A DNA stretch of 6,637 bases from Clostridiales bacterium (GTDB taxonomy: Bacteria > Bacillota > Clostridia > Oscillospirales > Acutalibacteraceae): the NCBI GenBank assembly GCA_012516295.1, contig JAAYWU010000015.1:1-6637 (forward strand), given 5' to 3'. Position numbers and translations under genes: made by a program. This document shows, piece after piece, positions 6,442 to 6,637 of the stretch. The stretch's first letter is position 1. Each line of letters starts with the position of its first letter. The notes under the pieces are model-generated. The model was not told the origin of the DNA and searched no databases. It saw nothing but the letters and a program-made list of their open reading frames with translations.

Positions 6442-6637
6442 TCTGCGGCACCTCCGTACAGCCATTTATTGCGCGCGAACTTAAACCCGGAAATCGATTT
6501 TGTCATCAAACGGGTAGCCGTTACGCCGAAGAGGAAGTTACCGACAATACCGATTAACAGCGTGTAGCCGAAGGAATAGATCGAGCCAGTAGTGGATGCT
6601 CCGAACAGCATCGAGAGAATATTGGTCGGCCCAAATA
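6438..6637 (-). CDS. secD: SecD, protein translocase accessory membrane subunit, C-terminal part (cut by window edge)
   Basis: Only the last 65 residues are present, open from the right edge to TGA at 6438-6440. They include GSIYSFGYTLLIGIVGNFLF (about 18-37), a hydrophobic final membrane segment, followed by GVTATRLMTKSISGF and a short basic and polar tail ending WLYGGAAE. This matches the end of SecD, where the last helix is followed by a VTRLL-type segment. The position directly upstream of secF, overlapping it by four bases, supports the call as much as the sequence does. Family-defining SecD motifs lie outside the window. Confidence 0.88.
   Translation of the reverse strand, partial: FGPTNILSMLFGASTTGSIYSFGYTLLIGIVGNFLFGVTATRLMTKSISGFKFARNKWLYGGAAE

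Overview
All genes in this window lie on the minus strand, so the region reads from right to left. From upstream to downstream they are the 3' end of secD, secF, recJ, an RSH-family (p)ppGpp synthetase/hydrolase gene (relA/rsh), a glyoxalase II-like metallo-beta-lactamase gene, and the 5' end of hemZ. The gene content and order, a separate secD and secF pair, AGGTG-type ribosome-binding sites, intrinsic terminators and intermediate base composition all fit a Gram-positive bacterium of class Clostridia. A relative of the Oscillospiraceae/Ruminococcaceae is the best guess, but this comes from family resemblance and not from a database comparison.

There are two transcription units. The first, at 5433-6637, holds secD (partial) and secF, which overlap by 4 bp (ATGA) and encode the SecDF accessory complex of the Sec protein exporter. 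It ends in a 12-bp hairpin terminator right after secF. A second hairpin with a long T-tract follows about 80 bp further on. The second unit starts at a clear sigma-A-type promoter (TTGAAT, 17-bp spacer, TACAAT) just upstream of recJ. It runs through recJ, rsh, the metallo-hydrolase gene and hemZ with very tight packing: recJ and rsh overlap by 26 bp, the rsh-MBL gap is 26 bp, and MBL and hemZ overlap by 17 bp. No internal terminator was seen. It combines DNA repair (RecJ), the stringent response (RSH), a hydrolase of unknown substrate and heme biosynthesis (HemZ).

The main anomaly is in rsh. The reading frame starts normally at 3164, overlapping the recJ end, and encodes 48 residues of a typical RSH N-terminus. 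It then meets an in-frame TAA at 3018-3020, exactly where the family has the conserved Tyr of the SGEPY-x-x-HP segment of the (p)ppGpp hydrolase (HD) domain. The same frame continues directly into the remaining 676 codons, with every other RSH domain intact. This is a one-base nonsense change, either real or a sequencing error, and not a frameshift or rearrangement. If real, it removes the first metal-binding His of the hydrolase while leaving a complete synthetase and regulatory half open.

The rest is ordinary conserved core genome. I see no mobile element, CRISPR array, rRNA or tRNA gene, and no gene-free stretch over 300 bases.
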